Source: Edolisoma coerulescens
Lineage: Eukaryota > Chordata > Aves > Passeriformes > Campephagidae
Length of the DNA stretch: 64,000 nucleotides
Reading direction: 5' to 3'
Assembly (NCBI GenBank): GCA_013397115.1
Contig: VWZW01004385.1
Span: 703,324 to 767,323, forward strand
Below are positions 13,276 to 26,175 of this stretch, piece after piece. Under the pieces are notes generated by a model. The model saw only the letters and a list, made by a program, of their open reading frames with translations, did no database searches and was not told the DNA's origin. Position numbers and translations under genes: made by a program. Numbering within the stretch: position 1 is the first letter of the stretch; every line of letters begins with the position of its first letter.

Positions 13276-14325
13276 CCAAATACCATCTTGTCTGCCCCTG
13301 CTGAGATATCACAGAAATGTTCTTCATCAACATACAGTGTCATCTAACACATGGAGCCTGCCAAGTTTTCATGTTGTTATATCAGGAAAATATCCCCCAG
13401 GGGCAAGAGGAGAGGAAGAGGTCATTTTTCATCTATGGAAGAGTGAGTAACCCTTTTCCTTTGGGACTAAAAGGGTCTTAATTTAACAAACCTTCTTCCC
13501 TGTCACACTGCTGCTGCTCACTTGCACACCATGGCAGGCCAGGCAGCACAAGAGCTGGAGAATAAAGAGCACTTGCAGGAAAGTAGCAGCTAAACTTGGC
13601 TTGGTGTGCTGGAATCCAAAATAATTAAATGCAGAATGGGAGAGAAGCCAAAAGTATAGGAGTTTCCAGTGCAGAGGAGTGAAATTTGTCTGGTTTCCAG
13701 GTGTGATGAGCAATCCTCAGAAGGCTCTCATCAGTTCAAAGAAGGAAGCTCAAAATGTGGGTTCTTAGTTGAACTTTAATCAAACTGTATAAATCTTTTC
13801 AATCTTCAAAAAGATCTAGATCCAGGGTTTGCTCAGAAATAGGCTTCTTCAGGGATGGAGTAATTTCTTTTTTTCTTTTAAAACAACAACAAAAAAACCT
13901 TTTGGCATTTTTCATTGTGGGCAAACCAGCAATAACACTGTTAAGTTTTCCATGACAAGCTAAAGTCTTTTTTTTTTCCTTGGGGTCCTAACCCAGAAAG
14001 GGATTCAAGGTCTGAGTAAATAATCATTCTGGTTGTGGACATTTGCACTGGAACCTTTGCTTTCTCTGCTGCTTAGGCTCAGGCTCTCCTCACCTAAACG
14101 CAAGACAAGTGAAGCTGCAATACAAAATAACACTCCAGCAGCTTGATGAAGGGAGTGGTGGCTGTGTTTTATTTTTTTCAGAGGCATCTCTGATAACTTG
14201 TAAGACAGCTCAAGCCCAGTAGTACACATGACATTTTACATGTCCTATGCAGACAGGCACATTTTTCAAATCAAACCCCTGAAAACTCTTACCCTGCCCA
14301 CAGAATTACACAAAATTAAATAAAT

Positions 14326-14395
14326 GAATCACAAAATCATCTGGGTTGGAAGAGACCTTAAAGATCATCTGGTTCCAAACCCCAAATCAGGGGTT
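14326..14395 (-). mobile_element. CR1 LINE 3' tail
   Basis: Reads, on the plus strand, AATCACAAAATCATCTGG then GTTGGAAGAGACCTTAAAGA and a CATCTGGTTCCAAACC phrase. This is the reverse complement of the standard bird CR1 3' end (…GGTCTCTTCCAACC…ATGATTCTGTGATT). The element therefore lies on the minus strand with its 3' terminus at about 14326. Similarity fades after about 14395; the insert may run to about 14450. Only the tail remains, as expected for severe 5' truncation. Confidence 0.85.
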
Positions 14396-17300
14396 TACAC
14401 TAAGATCCCTCAATATGAACCCCTTATTAACCTACCAAATGCGGACAATATCCAAGACCAGGACAGGTTCATTTTCCAATACTGCTATAGATAAAAAACA
14501 AAAAAATGCTCCTCTCATTAAAGCATTCCTGAAAGAGCAGGAATTTAATTATACTTGTTACCCTGAAAACCAGAAGTTAGTCCAAGTCAAAAATTCTGCT
14601 TTTTGCAGCTCCAAACCAGTTCTGCATTTGCAGCAGTGCTGACCTCTTATCTAAACCAGACCTCCAGCTTTACACAGATTTGAAATCATCCTTTTAACTA
14701 ATTTCTGTGACATAGTCTTGTTTGATTTAGAGACATTACTCAATAATATACTGTGAATACTTGCCACTAGTGACCTGTCTATAATGATGATAAGACAGAG
14801 CATGGAAAACTCTGTAGGCACTGCTTTTCTGCCTCCCCTTTTATCCAAGCCAGGCAAAAATCATCAGATGGGGTAAACACCATGGTCCCTCAAACAGGGC
14901 TACAGAGGAACACTCTTGCTTGTTTTTTCAAGTCCCTCATACAGGAACAGCAGTGTTCCAGCAATTCTAAATGCAACCAAAAATTTTGTAAAAAAGCTGT
15001 AAAATTGTCAAGACCTTTTTTTCCCTCTCTTCCGATTTTGAATCATCTTTGTAGTCTCAGAGATGACAGAGAGGAAAAAAAAAATCCATTAGACATGGTG
15101 CCTTGTGTATCTTCACCCAACTATCTTCTTCGTCACCTAAACATTTTCAACCTTTTCCTTTTTTTAAGTTAGAAGTACTTACAGTGTGATAAAGATTGGT
15201 GGGGTGGCTAGAACAGCATGAGAACATGTTTTCTTTCTTTTTTTTTTCTTCACCAAAACCTTCTCTTAGCCTTTTGGCAACTTTTTTTAGATTATGCCAA
15301 TCAGGAAGGAAAGCTATAAAGAAATACTCAAAGCTAGTTTTCTGGAGAGAATAACACAGCAATCAGGTTCAAGTTCTATTGCACTTGCAGGCACATTTTC
15401 TTGAATTGCAGCTTCCTGAAAAGCTTGGCAGAGTAGAGGTCCTTATTTTCCAGCTCAGGATCATCTGCCCCTAAAATGATTTCACTGACTCCATTCAGAC
15501 TATTATCAAAATATCCAAACCAGGCTCTAGGCAGAGTGATAACCTCTCCTGCTTTCATTCACATTTTGCTTGCCATCAGGTTCTTATTGCTACTCCAAGC
15601 TGTGCCCAACATAAATAGCATAATGAAGAACTTCTTCTTGTTTTGTTTCAACCACAGAAATAAAAGGGGAACAGCAGCAAAATCTCTTTACCCAACAATT
15701 ATTCCCACTGCATAAAAACAGAGAATGAAGCAGAGGAAGGACATAGAGTAATGGAGCAAATCTTCCAAAGGTCCTACAAGTACAGGGTGGGAAAGTGGCT
15801 GTTAATGATCCTCACCCCTCTTCTCATACTGGAAAGCAGAAGTTCCTATACTATTATTCCTATACTGGATGTGATTAACAAGTACCAAATTATTTAAAAA
15901 ACAAAAAAAGAAACCAAAACATAAACCAAACCCTCATGAAATTTTCAGTCATATTCTAATGACGGAGGACCAGAAGATGTTGAGGGATTCTGCTCCCTCC
16001 TTTGCAGAGGAATGACAAACTTTATGATTTTCCATTCTGTCTAAAACTGCAATCCCGTCCAGAAAGTGTTTTTCACCATAGGATGGACTTGCTCATTTTG
16101 GGGGGAAAAATGAAAGCATATCCTTGCTTTCTTTTACCTAAAGAAACTCCTTAAACTTTTACCTACAGTAAGCTAATCCTTTTGGAAAACAGATATGACA
16201 CATTGAGTGTTAAAAGTAAGCTATAAAAATTGGAAAAACAGTTCCATATTAGATGCCTTGAGTACTGGGAACAGGAAAGAAATTACCATGTTCTTGGTAC
16301 ACGAAATACAACATGAATGCTTAATTCTCAGAAAGTCACACCTTTAAAAAAATATTTAATAAAACATCAAAGCATCCTATTGCTTCTGAAATCCACACCA
16401 GATTCAAGCACAGATATGCAATTAAAAGCAAGAGCTAATTTCTGTAAGGAGGTGCTCTACTTTTAAAAACGTCTTTATGTAAGCAGTAATTTTTTCCTTC
16501 TGAATTCAAATCGTAACTCTGTGTTAAGTGAAGAGTAAAATCTCTAGCTTGGCTTCAAAATGGCAATTTTTAGTCTTAATGACCTTCACACAGTACTTTT
16601 GAACATCACATTAGAAAGATAAGCCTTTGAAAACTTTAAAATGTGGCTAAGTAGGAAATATTTGAATAAGTAATTACGAAGGCTAAAGAGAAGAATGATG
16701 TGTATCATCACTAGGCTATAGTCAAAGAAATATATTAGGTCTTGGAGAATCAGTTGTTCTTAAAAAGACCTGTATCAGTATGAACGTGTGTTGCAGGTAA
16801 TGAGCATATGCACACACATCATTCCTAAAACTCCTTTAAGGACTCCTCAAAAAACAGGAGCCTCTGTTGGAGCCTCTGATTCAGCAAAGCACTTTTGTTT
16901 CAGCATAATTAACCAGATGAAGTCATGCTCAAGTCAACTGTCTCACTCAAGGAGTGCTCTCCAAAGTAACTACACATATGCCATAAACAGTTGTCAGCAG
17001 GGTCAAATCCAATATTTAAATCAAGACAAGATTTAACATACTCTATGGATTGAGGACCTACCTAACATGAAGTGCTTTGGGAATTAGAACACAGGTCTTC
17101 ATTGCTTGAATAAGGAGAGTGGAGTATTTCAGAGCTGCCTGTGGAATTTTATATCTAAAATGCCCAAGTAGTTTAAAAAAGGGCAGGGATTTCAAATTCC
17201 ATAGGCAACACTGGAAATTTCAGCCACAATTCCTAGAAAGTTCAAGTCAACACTGCTGTGGTTTATTTTAAGACACTGGGTGCACTGTGATTTGTTAGAC

Positions 17301-17690
17301 TTACAAGTTGCAGCCTCCTTAAAATGAGATGTACGTATGTGTGCTTGCATGATATCCTCATAAATGGGATTAAAAACAAGTCCCTGCTGAACACTGCCAT
17401 TCATAATTTAAGGGTCAAAAGGAAAGCAAAGAGATCCCTTTCTGCTGCACTTCAAAGCAGAAACAAATATTTATTTCAGTCTGCAAGCTGCTGTGCTGGC
17501 ATAACAGCACATTAACAAAAAAGTGTACTGAAAAATGGTCCACTTTCCTCAGTCAGGGGCTCCTATGTATAACTTCTGTCATTTGGGGTTTTGGTAGCAG
17601 TAGAACTTTAACAAGGTTAACTAAATAAGGTTTTAACTGTGACCTCTAGGGATATCTAATTGGCACTACCTATCAAGGTTTCCTGTATAG

Positions 17691-17800
17691 TTTTTAATTT
17701 ATTTTTAATATATCTGCAAACTCTAAATTGTTCTGAAAATAATAATAAAAAAAATTAAATAAAATACAGAGCAAAAAAAATAAGGAGAATAAAAAATGCT
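17691..17800. repeat. AT-rich low-complexity stretch
   Basis: Almost entirely A and T, with AATAATAAT, AAAAAAATTAAAT and AAAAAAAATAAG words. It may be a decayed poly(A)-associated insertion, but no element body is recognisable on either side. Confidence 0.75.
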
Positions 17801-18798
17801 GTAGTTAAGGTTAACCAATACCTTCCACACAGAAAACAGTGAGTTCCTACAATATTTATATACTTTAATATGCAAAAGCAACCTAAACTCCTCAAAGAAA
17901 GATAATCTATTATCAGCTCATGCAGTCAAACTTATGTCTAGAAATCATGCAATTTTCTGCACCATAAAAAAAAAAAAGCCAAGCAGACAGGAGTTCTCTA
18001 GTAGCCTTAACAAGTTTTGAATGTCTTTACAGCGTGGGCTAAAATCTCCCATACAAGATCTGGGCTTTAAATAAAGTTTGGTTTGTTTTTGGTGGTAGAC
18101 AGATAGCTGCTTTGAGAAGGAGGGTGGAAAAGAAAAATGTTCCACTTAATTTTAAAATTGAATGGATCAAATGTTTTTGATACCTCTCAACTGACTTTAT
18201 TTGGGGAATTGGGACACTGAATTATTTTATTTTCTTGTATTTTTAAAATTGTTGCCAAGAGACAGATTCCCTTCTCGCAGTGGGAGCTGTACCTATTTAC
18301 ACCACCTAAAGGAGTCCATCAAGTCATATTTTTGAAGAAACATGAATGAGCTGCACATGAAAAAGAATGTGAAGTAGTGAATGTAAATTTTGCACGTGGG
18401 GACTGGGTTGTCAATTTCAAGATGCAACAATAAAACTTCATTCACAATTCCGGTAATTAATAATCACAGCACAGCCTAACTTCCAGCTTACCTATGCCAA
18501 CACCTGAACTTTAGAACTGCAGAGGGTTTAAGTCCAGACCAAATCCAAATTTTGATGTTTGGTTAATAATTAGTAGTATATCAATTCATTTCAAAGTTTA
18601 CAGCAAACACAGTGGCATTGCTGAAAATCCTAATTATAGAAATCAGTAAAAATTGCAGCACAATAATTACCCCCCTTTGTCTGAGGCCAGTCATTCATGG
18701 CTTCTCCTACATAATCTCATGAGCTGTCCGGCCTCCCCTCAGCCTGCTCTTCTAAATATCTGAGGATCATAGAGGTGAGGTCATTTCATCACTCCTTG

Positions 18799-18855
18799 GG
18801 AGGAAAGAAAAAAGAAAGGAAAAGGAAAGAAAAAAGCAGGGAGAAAAGGAAAGCA
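18799..18855. repeat. Purine-rich GAAA/GGAAA tract
   Basis: About 55 bases of almost pure A/G, irregular GAAA and GGAAA units broken by a CAGGG. Simple sequence. Confidence 0.8.
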
Positions 18856-18879
18856 TCTGCTAAAATCTGACTTCATTTG

Positions 18880-19660
18880 ATTTACTCTCCAAGACTGTTT
18901 TTTATTAAATATGTTTGACTGCTATCTCTAATTAAATGTAGAATTAATTTTGGCAAACTAACCACAGATGCAGTTTATGTTCAATTTTATCAGACAGATT
19001 TATTTATAAGCTGTCAACTTCTTGAAAGACTTCATTTTGGAGCAGTTTTAAATTGCTAACAGTAGCTGTAAATGGGGCTACTGTTCTCTGGAAGACTAAA
19101 GAAGAAGTATGCTATAAATGTCCATTCCATCTGCGAGGAATCATAAAACAATCACATTCCTTTATATTTTTTTTCGTCCCCCCTCCTTCTTGGGACCTTT
19201 ATTAAATTAGTTCAACTCAATTAAAAATAACTTCAAAAACATTTCAGGGCCCTTTGTTTCAGGGAATACTTGGAACTCTCTGCACGGAACGTCACCCTTT
19301 TAACTAATCCCTTTTGGGGAGCGGAGGAGAATAGTGGTATTGTGACTTCAGACAGTGCTTTCAAGGGTCTCTACTGTACCGAATTGAGGTCAGCACCAGA
19401 CAATGCCCAACACCCAATAGCCATTCAGGCGTTCTTCACAACTCTATCAAACGTGTCTTTCTTTCTTGCGCGCGCTTTCTCTCGTGGCAAAGTCACAGGA
19501 CAATGGAGAAAGCCTCCAGCACCATTTATGGTCACTATATTTGCACATGACAAAGTCTATTCTTCCTGGTTTGCCAATTCCGTGGTAAAAAAGAATGAAC
19601 CCTGGATGGATTTTCCCACCATTACAGTTGTTCAAACTTAGCTCAGATTAAAACCAGAAA
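18880..19660. promoter_or_regulatory. Candidate conserved non-coding block (large)
   Basis: A long repeat-free block of the type often seen as deeply conserved amniote DNA. It contains several homeodomain cores (TAATTA at 18929-18934, AATTAATT at 18942-18949, further ATTAAATTAG/CAATTAAA near 19200-19225), a SOX-like ACAATGG at 19500-19506 and a rare GCGCGCGC at 19468-19475 in an otherwise CpG-poor region. The 3' half also carries an open frame on the plus strand from 19231 to 19641 (about 136 codons), preceded by a possible splice acceptor (TTTGTTTCAG ending at 19262), while the complement of 19447-19635 is open as well. The protein is unrecognised, lacks an early ATG and has no domain I know, so I favour regulatory DNA over an exon. 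Confidence 0.35.
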
Positions 19661-19839
19661 ACTCTAAAAACAACAAAAAACCCGTCTAAGAACAGTAAGT
19701 GCTGTTTGAAAGAGTAGCAACTCCAGTCCTTGCTATTTTGGTATGGAGAGAGAAGCTGCAGAGATGAAGTGGAAGATTAAATATGCTACATTATAGCCTG
19801 CATATGCATGGCTGAGGATACACTTTAGTGGAAACAAGG

Positions 19840-20460
19840 GATAAAGCAGAAGAGACTATTTTTTCATCGTATCGTTTGCCATTAGCAGCATTAGAAAATC
19901 ACTGTTTGAACAACAGTGCAGGAGCTCATCTGCACCACTTGGTTTTGCTGGGGAAGGTTTTGCTGCTTCAATCACAAACAACAGCAGCAAATCAATTACT
20001 GCACATTCGCGCTGGCTACTGCTGCTATTTCTGAAGACCTACCTCAGAAGTTTTACTCTTTCAACAGATGAGGATGAGAGAGAGACAGAGTGAGAATGTT
20101 GCACTAGATACGGCGAGCTTGCTGCCAGGAAGATTTTTTTTTTTAAATTTTAAATATGTGCTACAGATACAGTATTCTTCACAACCTAAAAAGAACTGAA
20201 TGAAAATGTGCTGCTGTTTAAAAAGACTGTTTATAACCAGTACTGAACTTGACATTTGCACTGCCTCACCCACACACCTCCAAAACACACACATCTTTTT
20301 TTAGTTAATCAGAAATGGCGAAGCCCCCACCCCGCTGCCTGACAACAGGGAGCGCAGCAACCCAACCTGCAGACAGTCAAATGCCATTAAACTCATCGTT
20401 TGAGAATCATTGCAGAATATTTCATCCTAGGATGGGATGACGCTTTTTCTTCATTTCTAT
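19840..20460. promoter_or_regulatory. Candidate conserved non-coding block, adjoining
   Basis: Continues the style of the block before it: scattered retained CpG (CATCGTATCG at about 19866, CATTCGCGCTGG at 20005-20016, GCGAAGC, CCCCGCTG, GAGCGCAG, CTCATCGT, GATGACGC) with very little simple repeat apart from a T10 tract near 20140. TTGAACAACAGT and CAATTACTG supply SOX and homeodomain-like words. No exon-like frame is present. Call made on appearance only. Confidence 0.25.
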
Positions 20461-23400
20461 TTCTGACCTTTTTGGCAATTTTTTCCTTCCCTTTTGCACC
20501 AAGCTGTTTTCGTGGCATTTAGCGGCTGCAGACTCCTTCCCAAAAAACTGATCCCCAGCCTCATGAGACAAAGTAGTGTTAGGAGTTGCTGTCCTGCACA
20601 AGAAAGTGCTCTGCTTCCCCCTCTCTGCCCCTCACAGTGCTGGAAGATGACAGCCAAGGCATCTGGCTCTGATGCTGTACCTACCCATTCTCCAAAAGTC
20701 CTGTGTGCACAGTCAGCTACACCTTCACTGAATCACACAGGACAGCAAAAAATTACAGAACAAGGGCTTCAAACTGATGGCTGGTTGATGGTGGTTTGGG
20801 GTTTTTTCCCCCCACCAGGATCTAACATACTTAAATTTAATTATAACACTGGGGCTCCCTGGATCAGTCATCTCCAGGAGCCAGTGTGATGCCAGGGACC
20901 AAATTCTGCTTTTTGGCTCACAAGGAAAACAACCAAGTACCTAAATCCCAACCTGCATTAGGAAATCCCGTAAGTATGGACTTCATTTTAAGAACCCTCC
21001 CCAGTCTGAATGCTTATCTGAATCAAAGGCTAAATGTCTAATTCAGGCTGAAACCAATGGAGTATTAAGATCCAGGAAAACCTCAAGATCCATCAGAAAT
21101 GAGTTACTCACTTAACTGGTGAAACTACATGAGATCTTCGGATGAAAAATTCTATAGAATGATAAACCATATTGTTAGTATAAAAAAATAACTATAGCAT
21201 ATTCCACTTAAACAGCAAAATGTGTGTGTTGGAGTACTGACTCATGGGTTCCAGACATGTGGAAAAGAAATACCATTAAGATACTTCCAAATTTGCTCCC
21301 CACATTTTGATTCTATGCAGACCCAGAAATGAGTCAGTACCATTAGCACATTCTTATTTGATTGAGTAAAACTTAAATATCTGATTGTAGATGTGAGCAT
21401 CATCTACAGGCTGATAGCCAAGGGTTTCTGCCTACAAATGGGAGCCTATGTCAAACTGCAGAAACAAATTAAGAGGCCAGAAAAAGGATTTTCTGAGAGT
21501 TTGCTGGTCAATAGCTTTCTTTCTGCATTCTAAAAAAAGAAAATAACAAAAAAAGTTAAGAAGGTGCATTTAAAAGACTCTGCAACGAAAGAATTCAAGA
21601 AACAAAATCTACTTTGAAAACACATGATAACACAGCATTTAATAGACATACAGTGTTTTGAAGGTGCCTTTAAAATTGCTCAGCTAGGTAAATAAATGCT
21701 AGGTAAATATTTTCCTAATGTGTTTTACTTGAAATTGCTCACTTTTCCTAATAAAAAAATAAGATGATATCTCATTATCTTCAAAAGATGGACCATATAT
21801 TCTTTGGAAGTTTCATTTCTGGAGTTTTTATATTAGGCCTTCTTTTAAGCCATGATAAAGACTTTTATTAACTACCTAGTGGATAAGTTGACTTTGAAAT
21901 GTCTCCTGAACCCCCAAAACACATGACAAAACCCTAATTACTTAGCCCTACAATTCGCGATCTACACTTTTATTCAATCTTACATACTTATGGAAAAATA
22001 TCTATTCAATTCCAGCAGGTTAATCTGGGTCCTAGAAAAAACTTATGAGGCCAATGCTCCATCTACCAATCAAAAAACAGAGGGACAAGGGAAGGAAAGT
22101 GCAGAAATCGATGGAACAGAAATCTAAGCCTCCTATATAAGGGGTTTTTTTCAGATGCTGATAGAAAATATTGAGGAGATCTTAAAATATTTAGCTAAAA
22201 ATATGCAACCAGTCCTTGTTCATTTTCTCCTGGCCCACAGCTCTATCAAGGGGCAGATTATATGCTGCCACCCCAGAGAAGAGTTGCCTATTTTCTTAAA
22301 TCCTGGTGCTGTGCATTCTCAGTGCTGAAGATGCCTCTCATCCTCCAGGTGATGGCCTCCAAGTTACAGCTCCAGCCTGGAAAAAGCCACTGTTGGGAGG
22401 GCTGAGGAATCAACATTCACAAAGAAACTGCTGAGTCTATTGAACCTGATATTATTTATTTTTATAATCAAAAACTAATGTGAACCACATTCAGATTCAA
22501 ATCACACATTTTAAAAAAAAGATGCAACAAATTAAAACCAATTACAAGTGAACTAAATAAAGTATAGAGCCCCTCATCAAGACTGTAACTGTTTTTAGAA
22601 CTCAGATTTCAAATTTCTTGTTTCAGACCCAACTCCTCTTTCCCTTATATGGCAGCACTTGACAAGCAGGAGGAGGCAAAAGTGAGATGTCCAGCTTTGC
22701 CTCCTGGTAGGAGATCCTCAGTTCCCGGGAGAGAGAAAAGCCTCAATTGATTATGCTGGTGCAGCTCCTGGGGAGAAGCAGCACCCTGGTAGAGGAAGGA
22801 AATGATGCTCAGACAAGACCCTCAGGTGATGAAAAGAATTTCCTTGTGTCTCAGACTGGACTGTGGACAGATTGCTACAAAAAAAAGGAGTCACTGCATT
22901 GCTAGGCTAAAAGAAAGACTGAAGGGAAAGGTCTAAACCACAGGAACCCATTTGGCAGAAGAAAGCTGATCATAAGCCAGGTTTTCTATACCGTTTAATG
23001 TAATTGTTCTGTTGTCTTTTCCTTTTATCTTTAACATATATTTATTTGTATATACATGCACATGTAAAAAAAAGGTCTTTGTTTCTTTACGAAGAACCTG
23101 GGTGCAGAGTTTGAAAGCTTTTTCTATAACCCATTGTTTCACTTGAAAAGACAGTCAGCAAAATCCAAGAGGATATCAAGCATCACCAAGATAGACAGAT
23201 AGGTGGACAAATTGATTGAAAGATTTTTTCAAAGTGTCTCCATCCACGATGTCAGCATAGCATGGAACACAGAGACACCTTTAAAATAACACATACCTAA
23301 TACAGAGTGATAGGTGAAGAAAGTCAAATTCTAAATTTAAAAAACCCCAAAACATATTTTCTGAAGTGAAAAGATATTTATGAGTGTCAAAGTGCAAACT

Positions 23401-25994
23401 CAGAAGTGCTTTTGGGCATGAAAGCCCACCAGCCAAGCTAGAACAACATGAATTTCAGCCCTCCACAATTAGAAGGTAACAAAGCTTAGTTTAAACTGCT
23501 TTTACTCCACCAAGTTTCATTACAGCTGTTGGGATGGGCAACCACACCCACACATAGACCAACAACAACTTTCACAGGGCACTGGCTCAGCCTGGCAACT
23601 GTTGAGTTACAGCAAATAATTTGTATCTGAGGACTTAAATATTTGAGTGTACAAAAATATATCCACACCCCTGATATCTTGGTGCCTCTCTGTCTCAGAG
23701 AGAGCCAAGTTTTCAACAACGCTTGATGACAATACTCCCTGGCACTGAAATCATCAGAGCTCCACAAGGGTGGCAGGATCAGTCTCTAATTCATACCCAC
23801 GACTTTATAATTCATTCTTTAAATCCCAAGGTCTTTTTTCACTACTGGATAATACAGTGTGCTGCTTATTTCTGGTTTGATAGCATCCAAAGAACTTTTG
23901 GATTCACTTTTAGGTTTCTGGAAAGCATCTATTACAGTAGACCTTATAAATATAAATTAATGTCATCCCCTGTAGAGAAAACACACACGATCATGAGTCC
24001 CCTTAATAACACAAAGGGGATACCTGAACATAAGTATAAAGCTATATTAGTGCTATGTTTTCTTTTTTATGAGAACAATTTAGTTTTCCCATCCTTCCAG
24101 CCACACCTGGCTTGTGTGATATTGAGAGAGAAGAATCATATACTTTCAGAATGGCTGACAGCCTGCTTTAGGCATTATATCTGAAAGCAAATCAGCAGCA
24201 GCAAGAAAATTGACATTTAGAGAGAGAATAAATTACAGGACCTTGAAATATCTCTACTAGAGCTGTAAAAAGTAGAAAAACTAAAAAATAATAAAAAGAT
24301 CACCTGATATTAGTGGGAAGGCCAACGAAGGGAAGAGGAAGATGAAAGGAAGAAGACTTTGTTGCAACCACCATGTCTACTCTGAAGACAGCATGATATA
24401 CCCACAAAATGCTACAAAGTCTGCAAAATCTGGTACTCAAAAGTTAGGACACAAAGAATAACAATTGCCTATACCACTTTGTTTAGCCCCATCGTGTAGA
24501 TCAATTGTAATACAACAATTGCACCATCACAGATTATTTTTCCACAAGATCTCTGTACCACTGCACAGAACAAATCTTCTTGAGTAATGAGTCAAGCCTG
24601 GGTTGTCAGTGAGAATGTGGCTTTGGCTCATCTTTTTGCAGATTGTGAAGGTGTGTTGTGAATGAGGCAAGGGATGAAAGGAAGGAAACAGAAGCTTACA
24701 TTAGCAGACAGATAGGTGGATCCTGCTTGGGCAGGCTGGATCTCCTCCCTGCCACAAAGATGTGAGGTCCCCTTTGTAAGTGAACTTTCCCAGGTATCCC
24801 TGTCTTCCTCATCTTCTGTGTGGGGGACATAAACCTGCTTTGCTGCTCTGCGTTATCACTCACAGGTGCCATGTAAATCATTTGATGAATTACTCTGAAG
24901 TGCCAGATAATATTTACTATTGAAAAGGAATATATAAACCCAGGTATAAACCCACTAGTATCTTCAAGTGTCCTGGATTCAACATGTTAGCAAAATTTTG
25001 GCTTCTTAGTTTCCCATACATAAAACTGGTATACCCTCCTTTCTCAGGTTCCCAACACACCCATTGTGAGGATACAGTTTGTGATGTTCTCTTCCACAGT
25101 GCCATACAAAAGACTATGAAAAAGTATCTTCAGAGCAAGAATGATATGGGATTGAATTGTATGGACAGTGCTACACACTGTACCACAAGGAATAATCAAG
25201 AAAGATAAGGAAAGATTGAACAGCTGCTCATTTGTTGACAGCCTTCATTCTGTGAGGTCAATGAGGTTCCCTGTAGGAGAAAAACTGTACTTCATCATTT
25301 AACTGCAGACTGTATCCTATGTACAGAAATGGGAATCCTGAAATGAAATTACACAGCAATGTAATTGGAGTGCTTGACTTTGCAAGCAATGCTATTTTAG
25401 CAGAGATTTTGTGCATGTAATTTCCTGTATTTTTCAAAAAGGCAGAGAAAGCAGCTGTTTCACCATATTTATGGCACTGTCAACATCTTTGTCACCTGGC
25501 TCAGAACCCCCAGCTCCACCTCCTGCACCTTGCTCTTCTGCTAATGACAGTAACCAGGGGCACAAACAAACTTGTATCTGTGTAGGTCTTACACAGTGAA
25601 TATTCCACCTAAGTTTCAGAGACATTTGATGCCAGTAAAAGGGGATCCATCCCATGTCCTTGATAAAAGGTACTTTTTCTGTCCTCGCCCCTAAATCTTT
25701 CCTACTTTATTTTTTCTCCACTCTCCTTCCAGTTCAGTCCCACTCTTCTTGTCTACCAGTATTAACTCACAATCTTCACTGTCCAAGACCAAATATTTCC
25801 CTTTACTCCCACACCTCTTCCTCAGCTTATCTCAAAAGCACTTAAAAGTCGATATGTATGGGCACATACTGCAAAAGTCATGGCAAATGCACAGAGTCAA
25901 TCACTTGGGAAATTCTGTCTTTGCCTCACTGCTGTGGAATATTAAGACTATTTGTAAAAAAAAAGCCCACTAGTTTTTCTTTTTTCTTTTTTTT
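20461..25994. other. Unique non-coding DNA up to assembly gap
   Basis: No gene recognised. A 131-codon plus frame at 20494-20889 and a 152-codon frame at 23726-24184 are the longest here. Both are motif-free, Cys/Phe/Tyr-rich translations typical of chance frames. The region ends in a T-rich run that abuts the N gap at 25995. A short tandem TAGGTAAAT(A) pair lies near 21684-21710. Confidence 0.6.
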
Positions 25995-26021
25995 NNNNNN
26001 NNNNNNNNNNNNNNNNNNNNN
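25995..26021. other. Assembly gap (27 N)
   Basis: Run of 27 undetermined bases directly after a CTTTTCTTTTTTTT-like pyrimidine tract, so the true sequence is probably a longer homopolymer or simple repeat that failed to sequence. The true gap size is unknown. Confidence 0.98.
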
Positions 26022-26089
26022 TGGATGAACCAAATATTTTCTCTCATATCATTCCATATAAGAAAAGCAAACAAACAAGAATAAGAGTG

Positions 26090-26175
26090 TGAGGTCAGAC
26101 CAAAGGTCCACCTTGCCCAGCATCTTCTCTATAATTGAGTGACCAAAGCAGATGTCTAGGGAACAGAGAGTTTAA
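26090..26175 (-). mobile_element. Ancient CR1 LINE 3' tail (amniote type)
   Basis: The plus strand reads GGTCAGACCAAAGGTCCACC, then TTGCCCAGCATCTT and, after a degenerate stretch, GCAGATGTCTAGGGAACAGAG. This is the reverse complement of the 3' end of an old amniote CR1 family whose last bases read 'GGGCTAGATGGACCTTTGG'. The element is thus on the minus strand with its 3' terminus at about 26090. Traces may continue to about 26260, where a TTTACAGTCTTATAG phrase resembles the same consensus. Identification is from recalled consensus text of reptile and bird CR1 copies. Confidence 0.7.

Larger units (their letters stand above)
10611..14325. other. Unique non-coding DNA
   Basis: No convincing exon. 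A short GT run sits at 11234-11245. Two modestly GC-richer patches (about 12000-12115 and 12170-12290) give short frames without motifs. A pyrimidine-rich tract occupies about 13238-13275. The rest is AT-rich and stop-dense. Confidence 0.65.
14451..18879. other. Unique non-coding DNA, AT-rich
   Basis: No exon or retrotransposon recognised. The lowest-complexity part is 17691-17800 (listed separately). Short frames such as 14882-15172 and 16788-17036 have no family motif and lie among frequent stops. A purine-only tract lies near 18799-18850. Confidence 0.65.

Noticed and set aside
20494..20889. 131-codon plus frame
   Set aside because: No motif, overlapped by an antisense open frame at 20457-20657; chance frame in a slightly GC-richer patch.
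23726..24184. Longest ATG-initiated open frame of the window (about 152 codons, plus)
   Set aside because: No domain, poor codon bias, AT-rich composition like its flanks. At the stop density expected for this base composition, roughly one frame this long is expected by chance over six frames of 64 kb.
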